A stretch of DNA of 64,000 bases from Actinomadura sp. WMMA1423 (GTDB taxonomy: Bacteria > Actinomycetota > Actinomycetes > Streptosporangiales > Streptosporangiaceae): NCBI RefSeq assembly GCF_006547145.1, contig NZ_CP041244.1, positions 8,122,001-8,186,000 on the forward strand, given 5' to 3'. The translations under genes were made by a program, and so were the position numbers. Shown one piece after another: positions 31,541 through 40,189 of the stretch (position 1 is the first letter of the stretch; every line of letters begins with the position of its first letter). The notes beneath the pieces are model-generated. The model made no database searches. It saw only the letters and a program-made list of their open reading frames with translations, and was not told the origin of the DNA.

Positions 31541-32341
31541 CTACTTGTCCAGTGCCGTCCCCGACGCGGCGGGCGCCGCGCCCGGCACCTTGGCGCCGCC
31601 CCGGACGAGCCTTCCCACCTCGGCCCGGAGCCGCACGAACTCCGGAAGGCCCCGGGTCTCGATCTGGTCGCGGGTGGACGGCAGGTCCACCGGCAGGTCG
31701 GCGTGCACCCGGGCGGGGGACCGGTTGAGCACGACCACCCGGTCACCGACGTAGACGCTCTCGTCGATGTCGTGGGTGACCAGCAGGATCGTCATCTTCT
31801 GGGTCCGGTGGACCTGCAGGACGAGGTCCTCCAGGTCCTCGCGGGTCTGCGCGTCGACGGACCCGAACGGCTCGTCCATCAGCATCAGGGAGGGGCGGTA
31901 GGCGAGGGCCCGCGCGATCGACACGCGCTGCTGCATGCCGCCCGACAGCTGCCAGGGGTACTTGCGGCCCGCGTCCGGCAGCCCCACCGACTCCAGCGCC
32001 TCCTGCGCCGCCGCGCGCCGCTCCTGGCGCGACTTGCCGCGCCGCCGCAGCGGCAGCGCCACGTTGTCGCGGACGGTCAGCCAGGGGAACAGCGAGCGGC
32101 TGTAGTCCTGGAAGACCACGGCGAGGTCACCGGGCACCCCGTCGATCACCGACCCGTGCAGCTTCAGCGTCCCGTCGGTCGGGCGGATCAGCCCGGCGAT
32201 GCACCGCAGCAGGGTGGACTTGCCGCAGCCGGACGGGCCCACGATGCTGACCAGCTCGCCGTCCGGGACGTGGAGGTCCAGGCCGTCGAGGGCCAGGTGC
32301 CCGTCGGCGTAGGAATGGGTGAGGCCGTTTATCTCGAGCAT
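31541..32341 (-). CDS. ABC transporter ATP-binding protein (NitT/TauT type), importer 2
   Basis: 266 aa. Walker A GPSGCGKSTLLRC, Q-loop VVFQDYSRSLFPWLTV, signature LSGGMQQRVSIARALAY, Walker B LMLMDEPFGSVD and the switch His in LLVTHDIDESV are all intact. The closest families are SsuB/TauB-like ATPases for sulfonates, nitrate and related anions. It energises the two permeases just upstream. It is very similar to the ATPase at 35072-35926; long stretches such as MLMDEPFGSVDAQTREDLED are identical. The two importers therefore arose by duplication. ATG at 32341. Confidence 0.95.
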   Translation of the reverse strand: MLEINGLTHSYADGHLALDGLDLHVPDGELVSIVGPSGCGKSTLLRCIAGLIRPTDGTLKLHGSVIDGVPGDLAVVFQDYSRSLFPWLTVRDNVALPLRRRGKSRQERRAAAQEALESVGLPDAGRKYPWQLSGGMQQRVSIARALAYRPSLMLMDEPFGSVDAQTREDLEDLVLQVHRTQKMTILLVTHDIDESVYVGDRVVVLNRSPARVHADLPVDLPSTRDQIETRGLPEFVRLRAEVGRLVRGGAKVPGAAPAASGTALDK

Positions 32342-32416
32342 CGCGGCCGCCTTTTCTGTGTGTGCGTCATGAGAGCCGTCGGTGGGAGTCTCATCGGTCA
32401 GGGGTCGGGGACAGGG

Positions 32417-33283
32417 TCAGGTCCGGAGCCGCCGCGCGCCTGAGTGCCAGGCGAGCAGCCGCCTTTCCAGGAGCAGGAACAGGGTGTTGAACAGCAGGCC
32501 GAGGATGCCCAGCATCACGATGCCCGCCCACATCCGCGGCAGTTCGAAGGAGCGCTGCGCGCCGATCAGCTCCGAGCCGATGCCCGAGGTGCTGCCGAAC
32601 AGCTCCGACAGCACCATCAGGATCAGCGCGAACGACAGCGCGACGCGCAGCCCCGCGAAGATCTTCGGCGCCGCCGCGGGCAGGACGACGGTCACCAGCC
32701 TGCGGGCGCGGCCCAGGCCGAACACCCGTGCCGTGTCGAGGTGCAGCGGGTCCACGGCGCGGACGCCGTCGCAGGTGTTGAGCAGCACCGGCCAGACGAC
32801 GCCGAACGCGATCGTCACGATCTGCATCGTCGCGCCGAGCTGGAACACCATGATGAAGAACGGCACCAGAGTGGGCGGCGGCACCGCGCGCAGGAACTCC
32901 AGCACCGGGTTCAGCAGGTCGAACAGGGTCCGCGAGCGCCCGATCGCCGTCCCGAGCGCCACGCCGGCCGCGCCCGCGGCGGCCCATCCGGTGAACAGGT
33001 GGGCGAGGCTGGTGGAGAAGTCGTCGAGCGCCTTGCCGGTGAAGAACACGCGGCTCGCCGGGCCGGAGAACCACAGCTCGTGCAGTGCGGACGCGATCGT
33101 CGTGGGCGGCGGGAAGTAGGTCTCGTCCACCGCCCGGGTGACGAGCTCCCAGAGCACCGCGACGAGGGCGACCAGCCAGACCCGCTCGGCGACCCCGCGC
33201 ACCGCGCCCGCGGCCCTGGGGCCCGCGCCCGCCCGCGCCGTGCGGGCGTCCACGTCCGCCGCCGGCCCCGGTTCGGTCTTCAC
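32417..33283 (-). CDS. ABC transporter permease, importer 2 (second permease)
   Basis: 288 aa. BPD_transp_1 fold with about six membrane helices. The cytoplasmic EAA-like loop reads DTARVFGLGRARRLVTVVLP, then AAAPKIFAGLRVALSFALIL. The N terminus is Ala/Gly/Arg-rich and cytoplasmic. The GTG at 33283 overlaps the previous permease stop (GTGA). It pairs with the 33280-34056 permease as a heterodimer. Its nearest relative in the window is the permease at 37533-38381 (shared FPPP, VPPPTLVPFF/IPPPTLVPVF and PKIFAGLR motifs). A 75-nt gap precedes the ATPase gene. Confidence 0.93.
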   Translation of the reverse strand: MKTEPGPAADVDARTARAGAGPRAAGAVRGVAERVWLVALVAVLWELVTRAVDETYFPPPTTIASALHELWFSGPASRVFFTGKALDDFSTSLAHLFTGWAAAGAAGVALGTAIGRSRTLFDLLNPVLEFLRAVPPPTLVPFFIMVFQLGATMQIVTIAFGVVWPVLLNTCDGVRAVDPLHLDTARVFGLGRARRLVTVVLPAAAPKIFAGLRVALSFALILMVLSELFGSTSGIGSELIGAQRSFELPRMWAGIVMLGILGLLFNTLFLLLERRLLAWHSGARRLRT

Positions 33284-34056
33284 GCGACCCCCTCGACCCG
33301 GGCGCCGTGCCAGCGGAACGCGAGGCGCTCCATCCCCCGCAGGCCGGTGTTGACCGCCAGGCCGAGCGCGCCCGCCCAGCAGGCCCCGGCCAGCAGCAGG
33401 TCGCTGTTGCCGCCGCCGGACTGGGTCTCGCTCAGGTAGATGCCGATGCCGTCGACCCCGCCGGCGAAGAGCTCGGTGCTGATCACGACGATGAGGGCGA
33501 CGGACGCGGCGATCCGGACGCCGGTCGCGATGAACGGGGCGGCGCTCGGCAGCGACACCCGCCACAGCACCGACAGCGGCCCGAACCCGAAGCAGCGGAG
33601 GCTGTCCTTGGCCACCGGGTCGACGTCGCGGAGCGCGTAGAGGGTGTTGACGAGGATCGGCCACAGGCAGGCGTAGAAGACCAGCGACATCTCCACCCGC
33701 GTCGGCTCGGCGAACACGATGATGGCGAGCGGGATCAGCGCGACCGACGGGATGGGCCGCATCAGTTCGACCAGGCCGCGCGCGGCCGTGCCGAGGAACG
33801 GCACCGAGCCGAGCAGGACCCCGAGCGGGACCGCGGCCAGCACCGCCAGCACGAGCCCGCCCGCCCACGCCCTGAGGGTGGCCGCGACGTCCACGAGGAA
33901 CTCCTGGTCGGCCGCCAGCCTCGCGGCCTCCCCGCCGATGGCCGACGCCGGGGGGAGCGCCGTCGCGTCGACGAGGCCGCCGCGGCTCAGGACCTCGACC
34001 GCGGCGGCCGTGCAGGCCGCCCCGGCGGCGCCGAGAAGGAGGCGGCGGTACCTCAT
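33280..34056 (-). CDS. ABC transporter permease, importer 2 (first permease)
   Basis: 258 aa with about six membrane helices. The EAA-type loop is DSLRCFGFGPLSVLWRVSLP followed by SAAPFIATGVRIAASVALIV; LMRPIPSVALIPLAII is a family-typical segment. The ATG at 34056 overlaps the substrate-binding protein stop by 4 nt (ATGA). It resembles the permease at 38378-39187 (same RPIPSVALIPLA and SLPSAAPFIATGVR motifs), so each importer has one permease of each type. It forms the membrane channel for the substrate delivered by the lipoprotein encoded just upstream. Confidence 0.93.
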   Translation of the reverse strand: MRYRRLLLGAAGAACTAAAVEVLSRGGLVDATALPPASAIGGEAARLAADQEFLVDVAATLRAWAGGLVLAVLAAVPLGVLLGSVPFLGTAARGLVELMRPIPSVALIPLAIIVFAEPTRVEMSLVFYACLWPILVNTLYALRDVDPVAKDSLRCFGFGPLSVLWRVSLPSAAPFIATGVRIAASVALIVVISTELFAGGVDGIGIYLSETQSGGGNSDLLLAGACWAGALGLAVNTGLRGMERLAFRWHGARVEGVA

Positions 34057-35036
34057 GGGGCGGACGCGACGAACGCCGAGGCGTCGATCCTCTTGTCCAC
34101 GTACTGGTAACGCTGCATGAGGTCGGCCACCCGCTGCAGCGCGGCGGGATCGACCGACGTCGGGTAGGTCCCGTAGCTCATGGAGGCGGCGACTCCGGCG
34201 TCGATTCCCTTGGCGTAGGTCGGCAGGATGCTCCGCACGAGCCCGCGGTCGCCCGCGGCCATCCCCTGCGCCTTCTGGAGCGCCCGCTGGAACGCGGCGA
34301 CCGTCTTCGGGTTCTTCTTCACGAACTTCTCCGTGGCGGCGTAGCCGGCGATCGGCAGGCCGTCCGTCTCACCGGTGGACAGGTCGGCGACCATGCGGGC
34401 GCCCATCGACTCGCGCATCTGGGTGCCGAACGGCTCGATCGCCTGGACGGCGTCCACGCTCCCCGACTTCAGCGCCTGCTCCATGGCGGGCGGTGCGATC
34501 TCCACGAAGTTCCTGTCCTCGTCGAAGGTCACGCCCTGGGGCTGCCCGGCGGCGCGGACCAGCATCGTGCTCACGTTGCGCTTGGTGTTGACGCCGATCT
34601 TCTTCCCCGCCAGGTCCTTGATCGTCCGGTAGGGGGAGTCGCCGCGCACCATCAGGGTGTGGGTCTTGGACGCGCTGCGGAACCCGTCCGCGACGATCCT
34701 CGGCTTGAAGCCGGGGTCCTTGGTCCCGGCGGTGAGCAGGGAGACGTAGTTGCCGAAGCTGAGGTCGAGCCGGCCGCTCTTCAGCAGCGGGACGCCGGCC
34801 GCCCCGCCCTGGATGACCTGCGTCTTCACGGTGAGGCCCTCGGCCTTGAACAGTCCCTTGGAAAGGGCGATCTGGACGGGCGCGGTGTCGGCGACCGTCA
34901 TGGTGCCGAGCGTCACCTCGGACTGCTCAAGGCCGTTGGCCGACTTCTCGCCATCGGAGCCGCCGCAGGCGGTGGCGGACGCGAGCGCGAGTGCGAGCAC
35001 GCCCGCGAGGGCCGCTCGGGAGTGGGAAGCAGACAT
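34053..35036 (-). CDS. ABC transporter substrate-binding lipoprotein, importer 2 (NMT1/THI5-like)
   Basis: 327 aa. A signal peptide ends in a lipobox ALASATACGGSDG, so the protein is a membrane-tethered lipoprotein outside the cell. The mature part is of the NMT1/SsuA type: VTLGTMTVADTAPVQIALSK, GLFKAEGL, LDLSFGNYVSLLTAG, LAGKKIGVNTKRNVST, VDAVQAIEPFGTQM. It shares architecture and many positions with the protein at 39209-40189 but is clearly diverged in the ligand-binding region, suggesting related but different ligands. ATG at 35036 with GGAGC 6 nt upstream. Confidence 0.93.
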   Translation of the reverse strand: MSASHSRAALAGVLALALASATACGGSDGEKSANGLEQSEVTLGTMTVADTAPVQIALSKGLFKAEGLTVKTQVIQGGAAGVPLLKSGRLDLSFGNYVSLLTAGTKDPGFKPRIVADGFRSASKTHTLMVRGDSPYRTIKDLAGKKIGVNTKRNVSTMLVRAAGQPQGVTFDEDRNFVEIAPPAMEQALKSGSVDAVQAIEPFGTQMRESMGARMVADLSTGETDGLPIAGYAATEKFVKKNPKTVAAFQRALQKAQGMAAGDRGLVRSILPTYAKGIDAGVAASMSYGTYPTSVDPAALQRVADLMQRYQYVDKRIDASAFVASAP

Positions 35037-35071
35037 GAGTATGCTCCATGCGCGGGGGGATCCTTGAAGGC

Positions 35072-35926
35072 TTAACCTTTCACAGTTCCCCGCGCCCCGG
35101 AATGGGGCGCGGCCCCCACCCTCTCGCCCGTCCCGCCCGTCCCGCCCGTCCCGGCGGTCCCGTCCGCCGCGCCGTTCCCGGCGGCGCCGCGGACCAGCCG
35201 GCCCACCTCGGCGCGCAGCCGGACGAACTCGGGGTCGGACCGCGTGGCGATCTGGTCGCGGTCGGCGGGCAGCCCGACGGGCAGCTCGGCGCGGATCCGG
35301 CCCGGGTCCCGGGCGAGCACCACGACCCTGTCGCCGAGGTAGACGCTCTCGTCGATGTCGTGGGTGACGAGCAGGATCGTCACGCCCTGGCTCCGGTGGA
35401 CCTGGAGGACGAGGTCCTCCAGGTCCTCGCGGGTCTGGGCGTCCACCGAGCCGAACGGCTCGTCCATCAGCATCAGCGACGGCCGGTACGCCAGCGCCCT
35501 GGCGATCGACACGCGCTGCTGCATCCCGCCCGACAGCTGCCACGGGAACTTGCCCGCCGCGTCCTTCAGGCCGACCGACTCCAGCGCCTCGGCGGCCCTG
35601 GCGCGCCGCTCCGACCTGCCGAGCCCGCGGCGCCGCAGCGGCAGGCCGACGTTGTCGCGCACGGTGAGCCACGGCATCAGCGAGCGGCTGTAGTCCTGGA
35701 ACACCACGGCGAGATCGTCGGGGACGCCGTCGATGGGGGCGCCGTTCAGCACGACCTTCCCCTCGCTCGGCGCCATCAGCCCCGCGATGCACCGCAGCAT
35801 CGTCGACTTCCCGCACCCGGACGGCCCGACGATGGTGACGAGCTTGCCCTCGCCGACCCGCAGGTCCATGCCCTGCAGGACGCGGTGGCCGCCGTAGGCG
35901 TGGCCGAGACCGGTGACCTCCAGCAT
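35072..35926 (-). CDS. ABC transporter ATP-binding protein (NitT/TauT type), importer 1
   Basis: 284 aa. Complete ABC ATPase: Walker A GPSGCGKSTMLRC, Q-loop VVFQDYSRSLMPWLTV, signature LSGGMQQRVSIARALAY, Walker B LMLMDEPFGSVD, H-loop THDIDESV. A Gly/Thr-rich C-terminal tail (GTAGTGGTGGTGERVG) is unusual. The ATG at 35926 aligns with the start of the paralogue at 32341; a GTG three codons upstream (35935) overlaps the decarboxylase stop and is an equally plausible coupled start. It is separated from its presumed permeases by the decarboxylase gene, an odd order for an importer. Confidence 0.94.
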   Translation of the reverse strand: MLEVTGLGHAYGGHRVLQGMDLRVGEGKLVTIVGPSGCGKSTMLRCIAGLMAPSEGKVVLNGAPIDGVPDDLAVVFQDYSRSLMPWLTVRDNVGLPLRRRGLGRSERRARAAEALESVGLKDAAGKFPWQLSGGMQQRVSIARALAYRPSLMLMDEPFGSVDAQTREDLEDLVLQVHRSQGVTILLVTHDIDESVYLGDRVVVLARDPGRIRAELPVGLPADRDQIATRSDPEFVRLRAEVGRLVRGAAGNGAADGTAGTGGTGGTGERVGAAPHSGARGTVKG

Positions 35927-35931
35927 GCCGC

Positions 35932-37536
35932 TCACCCCGCCTCGGGCGCGTAGGCGGCGGAGTCGTCGGGCGCGACCCGCACGTCGATGACGAACGGGCC
36001 GTCGTGCGCGAGCCCCTCGGTCATGGCGGCGTCCAGGTCCGCGGCGCGGGTGACGGTCCTGCCGCCGCAGCCGAGGCTCTGGCCGAGCGCCACGAAGTCG
36101 ATGCCGTGGATGTCGGTGCCCGGGACGGTGTCCAGCTCGATCCGGCGGCCGAGCGCCTTGACGGCGCCGTACCCGTGGTTGTTGAGCACGAGGACGGTCA
36201 TCGGGACCCGGTGCTGCGCGGCCGTCCAGAGGCTCTGCACCGAGTACATGGTCGAGCCGTCGCCGATGACGCAGACGACGCGCTCGCCCGACCCCGCGAT
36301 GGCCCGCCCGACCGCGACGGGCAGGCCCCAGCCGAGCGCGCCGCTGCCGGTGGTCAGGAAGCCCCCGGCCCGGGTGATGGGCAGCCGCGCGTGGAACAGG
36401 TCCCGGTGGCTCGGGCACTCCTCGACGATGACGGCGTCCTCGGGCATCCGCTCGCGGAGCGTCTCGATGACCAGCGCGGGGTCGATCGGGTCGGTGGCCT
36501 GCGGCCTGGCGAGCCGCTCCAGCGGTTCGGGGCGCGGCCGGTCGGCCTTGCCGACGAGCTCCAGCAGCCCCGACACGCCCGCGTCGATCGTGGTGAGGAC
36601 GCTGGTGCCGACCGGCGCCCACGCGGTGGTCGCCGGGTCGCAGTCGAAGTGGAACAGCCGCGCGCCCTCGGGGATGACCCGCCCCTCCGAGTGCACGTGG
36701 TAGGTGAAGACGGGCGCGCCCAGGACGAGGATGACGTCGTGCCCCTCCAGCCGCGCCGACAGCTGGGCGCGCACGGGCGGCAGGAAGCCCCGGAACAGCG
36801 CGTGGTCCTCGGGGAACCCCGAGCGGCCCGACAGCGGGCTGATCCAGACCGGCGCGCCGGTCCGCTCGGCGAGTTCGACCACGCCGGGCAGCGCGCCCTC
36901 GTCCTCCACCCCGGCGCCCACGACGATGACCGGGTTCGCGGCCTCGTCCAGCGCGGCGGCCACCTCCCGCAGGGCGGCGGGGGAGGCGGTGAAGTCGGTG
37001 CGGACCTCGCGGTGCGGGACGGGCTCGGACGGCCGGTCCCAGTCGTCCTCGGGCACCGACAGGAACACCGGGCCGCGCGGATGCGTCATGGCCACCCGGT
37101 ACGCCTCGGCGAGCGCGGCGGGCACGTCCTCCGCCCGCTCGGGCTGCCTGCTCCACTTCACGTACGGGCGGGGGAACTGGGCGGGCTCGTCGGCGCCGAG
37201 GAACGGGTGGGCCGGCAGCATCGCGCGGGACTGCTGGCCCGCGATGATCACGACCGGGACGCGGTCGCGGTAGGCGTTGAAGACCGCGCCGAGGGAGTGC
37301 CCGACGCCTCCGGCGGAGTGCAGGCTGACCAGGGTCGCGGCGCCGGTGCCGAGCGCGTGCCCGGCGGCCGCCGCGACGGCGACGGTCTCCTGGAGCGCCA
37401 GGACGTACCGGAAGTCGTCCGGGAAGTCGCGGAACATGCGCAACTCGGTCGATCCGGGGTTGCCGAAGACGGTGGTCATCCCCACGCTCCGGCAGAAGTC
37501 GAAGAAGGCTTCCCGGACGGTGAGCTGGGTGGTCAT
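35932..37536 (-). CDS. Thiamine-diphosphate enzyme, benzoylformate decarboxylase-like
   Basis: 534 aa. Three-domain ThDP enzyme: N-terminal domain with TVFGNPGSTELRMFRDFP and the catalytic Glu in LALQETVAVA, and the cofactor motif VVCVIGDGSTMYSVQSLW closing with MTVLVLNNHGYG. Residues typical of benzoylformate decarboxylase are seen: the His in LVSLHSAGGVGHS and in APVFTYHVHSEG. It would decarboxylate a 2-keto acid such as phenylglyoxylate to the aldehyde. The ATG at 37536 overlaps the permease stop (ATGA), so it is embedded in the transporter operon. Other 2-keto acid decarboxylases or carboligases of this family are possible. Confidence 0.9.
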   Translation of the reverse strand: MTTQLTVREAFFDFCRSVGMTTVFGNPGSTELRMFRDFPDDFRYVLALQETVAVAAAAGHALGTGAATLVSLHSAGGVGHSLGAVFNAYRDRVPVVIIAGQQSRAMLPAHPFLGADEPAQFPRPYVKWSRQPERAEDVPAALAEAYRVAMTHPRGPVFLSVPEDDWDRPSEPVPHREVRTDFTASPAALREVAAALDEAANPVIVVGAGVEDEGALPGVVELAERTGAPVWISPLSGRSGFPEDHALFRGFLPPVRAQLSARLEGHDVILVLGAPVFTYHVHSEGRVIPEGARLFHFDCDPATTAWAPVGTSVLTTIDAGVSGLLELVGKADRPRPEPLERLARPQATDPIDPALVIETLRERMPEDAVIVEECPSHRDLFHARLPITRAGGFLTTGSGALGWGLPVAVGRAIAGSGERVVCVIGDGSTMYSVQSLWTAAQHRVPMTVLVLNNHGYGAVKALGRRIELDTVPGTDIHGIDFVALGQSLGCGGRTVTRAADLDAAMTEGLAHDGPFVIDVRVAPDDSAAYAPEAG

Positions 37537-38381
37537 TCGCTGGCCTTTCGGGCCCCGCGGTGGCGGGCGAGGACGCGCCGCTCCACCACGAGGAGGATCG
37601 AGTTGAACAGGTAGCCGAGGATGCCGAGGAGCACGATCACCGACCACAGGGTCATCAGGTCGGACTGGCTCTGGGCGTTGGTCAGCATGAAGCCGAGCCC
37701 GTCGGAGGTGCCGGGCAGCAGCTCGGAGAAGACCATGAGGATCAGCGACAGCGACAGCGCGAGCCGCAGCCCGGCGAAGATCTTCGGCAGCGCGGACGGC
37801 ACGATGACGAACCGGATCCGGTCGAGCGCGGAGAGCCGGAACACCTGGGCCGTGTCCATCTGCACCGGGTCGACGCTGCGGGCGCCGTCCGCGGTGTTGA
37901 GCAGGATGGGCCAGATGGCGCTGAAGATGATCGACGCGACCTGCATCTGCGTGCCGAGGCTGAAGAGCACGATGAACACCGGCACCAGGGTCGGCGGCGG
38001 AATCACCCGGGCGAACTGCAGCAGCGGCTGCAGGTAGGCCAGGACCCGCTGGGAGCGGCCGAGCGCGATGCCGAGGACGACCCCGACCACGATCGACAGC
38101 GCCAGCGCCAGGAACATCCGGCCGAGGCTCGGCGCGATGGAGTCGCCCGCCTCGGAGGTGAAGTACAGGTGGTCGGCCGGGCCGGACCACCACAGCTCCC
38201 GCATCCGGCGGACGATCTGCGACGGCGGGGGGAAGAAGGTGCTGTCGGCGGCCCGCGTCGCCGTCTCCCAGACCGCGACGAGGACGGCCAGCGGGAGCAG
38301 CCGGTGCAGCAGGCCTCCGGCGATGCGGGCGGCCGCGCCGCGGCGGCGGGCGCGGGGCGCGCTGATGGTCGCCGCGGTCAC
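37533..38381 (-). CDS. ABC transporter permease, importer 1 (second permease)
   Basis: 282 aa, about six membrane helices. The EAA-type loop reads DTAQVFRLSALDRIRFVIVP then SALPKIFAGLRLALSLSLIL. The N-terminal tail is Arg/Ala-rich. The GTG at 38381 overlaps the upstream permease stop (GTGA), with GAGGAG in range. Its pair partner is the 38378-39187 permease. The last codons overlap the start of the decarboxylase gene, tightly coupling transport and catabolism. Confidence 0.93.
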   Translation of the reverse strand: MTAATISAPRARRRGAAARIAGGLLHRLLPLAVLVAVWETATRAADSTFFPPPSQIVRRMRELWWSGPADHLYFTSEAGDSIAPSLGRMFLALALSIVVGVVLGIALGRSQRVLAYLQPLLQFARVIPPPTLVPVFIVLFSLGTQMQVASIIFSAIWPILLNTADGARSVDPVQMDTAQVFRLSALDRIRFVIVPSALPKIFAGLRLALSLSLILMVFSELLPGTSDGLGFMLTNAQSQSDLMTLWSVIVLLGILGYLFNSILLVVERRVLARHRGARKASE

Positions 38382-39187
38382 GATGCACCACTCCTCTGGG
38401 CCTTGTGCCAGCGGAACACGCGGTCCTCGCCCCGTCCGAGCACGGTGTCGATGATGAGACCGAGGCATCCGGCCCACACCGTCCCCGCGAGGACGTCCGT
38501 CGTCCCGTCCGGGACGTTGCCGGCCTGGGCGATGAACATGCCGAGACCGTCGCCGAAACCGGAGAGGATCTCGGTGCCGACGGCCAGGATGAGCGCGATG
38601 GACGCGGCCAGCCGCACTCCGGTCGCGATGAACGGGGCGGCGCTCGGCAGGGAGACGCGCAGCAGCACCTGGAACCGGCTGAAGCCGAAGCTGCGCAGGG
38701 TCTCCTTGGCCGTGGGGTCGACGTCGTCCAGCCCGTAGACGGTGTTGAACAGGATGGGCCAGCTGGACGCGTAGACGATCAGCGGCACCTCCATCTCCAG
38801 GCCGGACCCGAGGACCAGCGCGGCGAGCGGGATGAGGGCCACCGACGGGATGGGGCGCAGGAACTCCACGATGGCGCGGACCGCGGTGTTCACCGCCGGG
38901 ACGCTGCCGAACAGCAGCCCGAGCGGGATCGCGATCGCACACGCGATCAGCAGGCCGAGCCCCCACGCGGTGAGGGTCACGCGGACGTTGAACAGGAACT
39001 CGGTGTCGCCCGCGAGCTCGAACGCGCGGGCGGTGATGCTGGAGGCGGGGGGCAGAAAGGAACGGTCCACAATCCCCGCGCGGCCCAGCAGTTCGCTCGC
39101 CAGGAACAGGACCGCCACCCCGGCGGCCCCCCGCGCCCAGATTCCTGGGCGCGAGAGGCCGCGGGGCGGCGTGGGCTCGTGTGCCAT
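38378..39187 (-). CDS. ABC transporter permease, importer 1 (first permease)
   Basis: 269 aa with about six membrane helices. The loop ETLRSFGFSRFQVLLRVSLP is followed by SAAPFIATGVRLAASIALIL, and FLRPIPSVALIPLAALVLG is the conserved helix region shared with its paralogue at 33280-34056. The ATG at 39187 lies 21 nt after the substrate-binding protein stop. Together with the following permease it forms the channel of importer 1. Confidence 0.93.
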   Translation of the reverse strand: MAHEPTPPRGLSRPGIWARGAAGVAVLFLASELLGRAGIVDRSFLPPASSITARAFELAGDTEFLFNVRVTLTAWGLGLLIACAIAIPLGLLFGSVPAVNTAVRAIVEFLRPIPSVALIPLAALVLGSGLEMEVPLIVYASSWPILFNTVYGLDDVDPTAKETLRSFGFSRFQVLLRVSLPSAAPFIATGVRLAASIALILAVGTEILSGFGDGLGMFIAQAGNVPDGTTDVLAGTVWAGCLGLIIDTVLGRGEDRVFRWHKAQRSGAS

Positions 39188-39208
39188 GAGGTGATCAGTG
39201 TCCCCGGG

Positions 39209-40189
39209 TCACGACGTCGGGTGGAAGAGGATCGTCTTCAGGTCCGGCTTCTGCGTGAGCAGGCCCGAGGTCTGCATCAGCTCGGCGATCCGCTGCATGC
39301 GGGTGGTGCTCAGCGAGGTGGGGTAGGCCGGCAGCGTGATGACCGAGGCCACCTGCGGGTCGATCTTGGCGTAGGAGGGCAGGACCTCCTCGACCTTCTT
39401 GCGGTCCTGGGAGGCCATCTTCTGCGCCTTGATGATCGCCCGCTGGAAGGCGGCGGCCGTCTTCGGGTACTTCTGCGAGAACTCCTGCGTGGTCACGTAA
39501 CCGCTGATGGGGAGGCTGGTCACCGGCTCGCTGCCGCCGTCCACGACGACCCGGGCGCCGAACTTCTTCTCGCTGTCGGACAGGAACGGCTCGACGGTGT
39601 GAATGGCGTCGACGTCCCCCTTCTGCAGGGCGGGCGCCATCGCCGGGAAGGGCACCTGGACGTACTGGACCTTCTTCGGGTCGACGTTGTTGGCCTTGAG
39701 AATGGCGTCCAGCGTGAGCGACTGGATGTTGTTCAGGATGTTGACCGCGACCTTCTTGCCCTCCAGGTCCTTGGCGGTCTTGATCTTGGAGTCGGGCATG
39801 ACGAGCACGTTCATCATGTTCGAGGTGAGCTGGGCCCCCTCGGCCAGGATGCTGAGCTTGATCAGGCCCTTCTCGTTGGCCTGCATGAACGACACGTAGT
39901 TCGCCCCGGCGATGACGTCCACCTCGCCGGCCTTGAGGGCGGGCAGTGCCTTGATGCTCTGCTGGACCGGAACGATCTTGACGTCCAGGCCCTCCTCCTT
40001 GAACAGCTTCGCCTTCTGGGCGATGTGCAGGGCGGCGCCGTCCACGAGCGGCAGCGAGGCGACCTTGATGCTGCTCTTCTCCAGGCCCTTGCCTCCGCCG
40101 GAGGAGTCGTCTCCGCCGCAGCCCGTCATGAGCGAGGCGACCAGGGTGAGCGCGCTGACCAGCGCTGAAACACGTAGGGATTGCCGCAT
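39209..40189 (-). CDS. ABC transporter substrate-binding lipoprotein, importer 1 (NMT1/THI5-like)
   Basis: 326 aa. Lipoprotein signal with lipobox VASLMTGCGGDD. The mature protein is of the SsuA/NMT1 type: IKVASLPLVDGAALHIAQKA, KLFKEEGLDVKIVPVQQSIK, VDVIAGANYVSFMQANEKG, VDAIHTVEPFLSDS. It binds the substrate outside the cell and delivers it to the permeases. The ATG at 40189 has AAGGAG 6 nt upstream, the best RBS of the operon, and this is the first gene of the ten-gene unit. Ligand unknown; nearby genes favour an organic (possibly aromatic) acid. Confidence 0.94.
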   Translation of the reverse strand: MRQSLRVSALVSALTLVASLMTGCGGDDSSGGGKGLEKSSIKVASLPLVDGAALHIAQKAKLFKEEGLDVKIVPVQQSIKALPALKAGEVDVIAGANYVSFMQANEKGLIKLSILAEGAQLTSNMMNVLVMPDSKIKTAKDLEGKKVAVNILNNIQSLTLDAILKANNVDPKKVQYVQVPFPAMAPALQKGDVDAIHTVEPFLSDSEKKFGARVVVDGGSEPVTSLPISGYVTTQEFSQKYPKTAAAFQRAIIKAQKMASQDRKKVEEVLPSYAKIDPQVASVITLPAYPTSLSTTRMQRIAELMQTSGLLTQKPDLKTILFHPTS

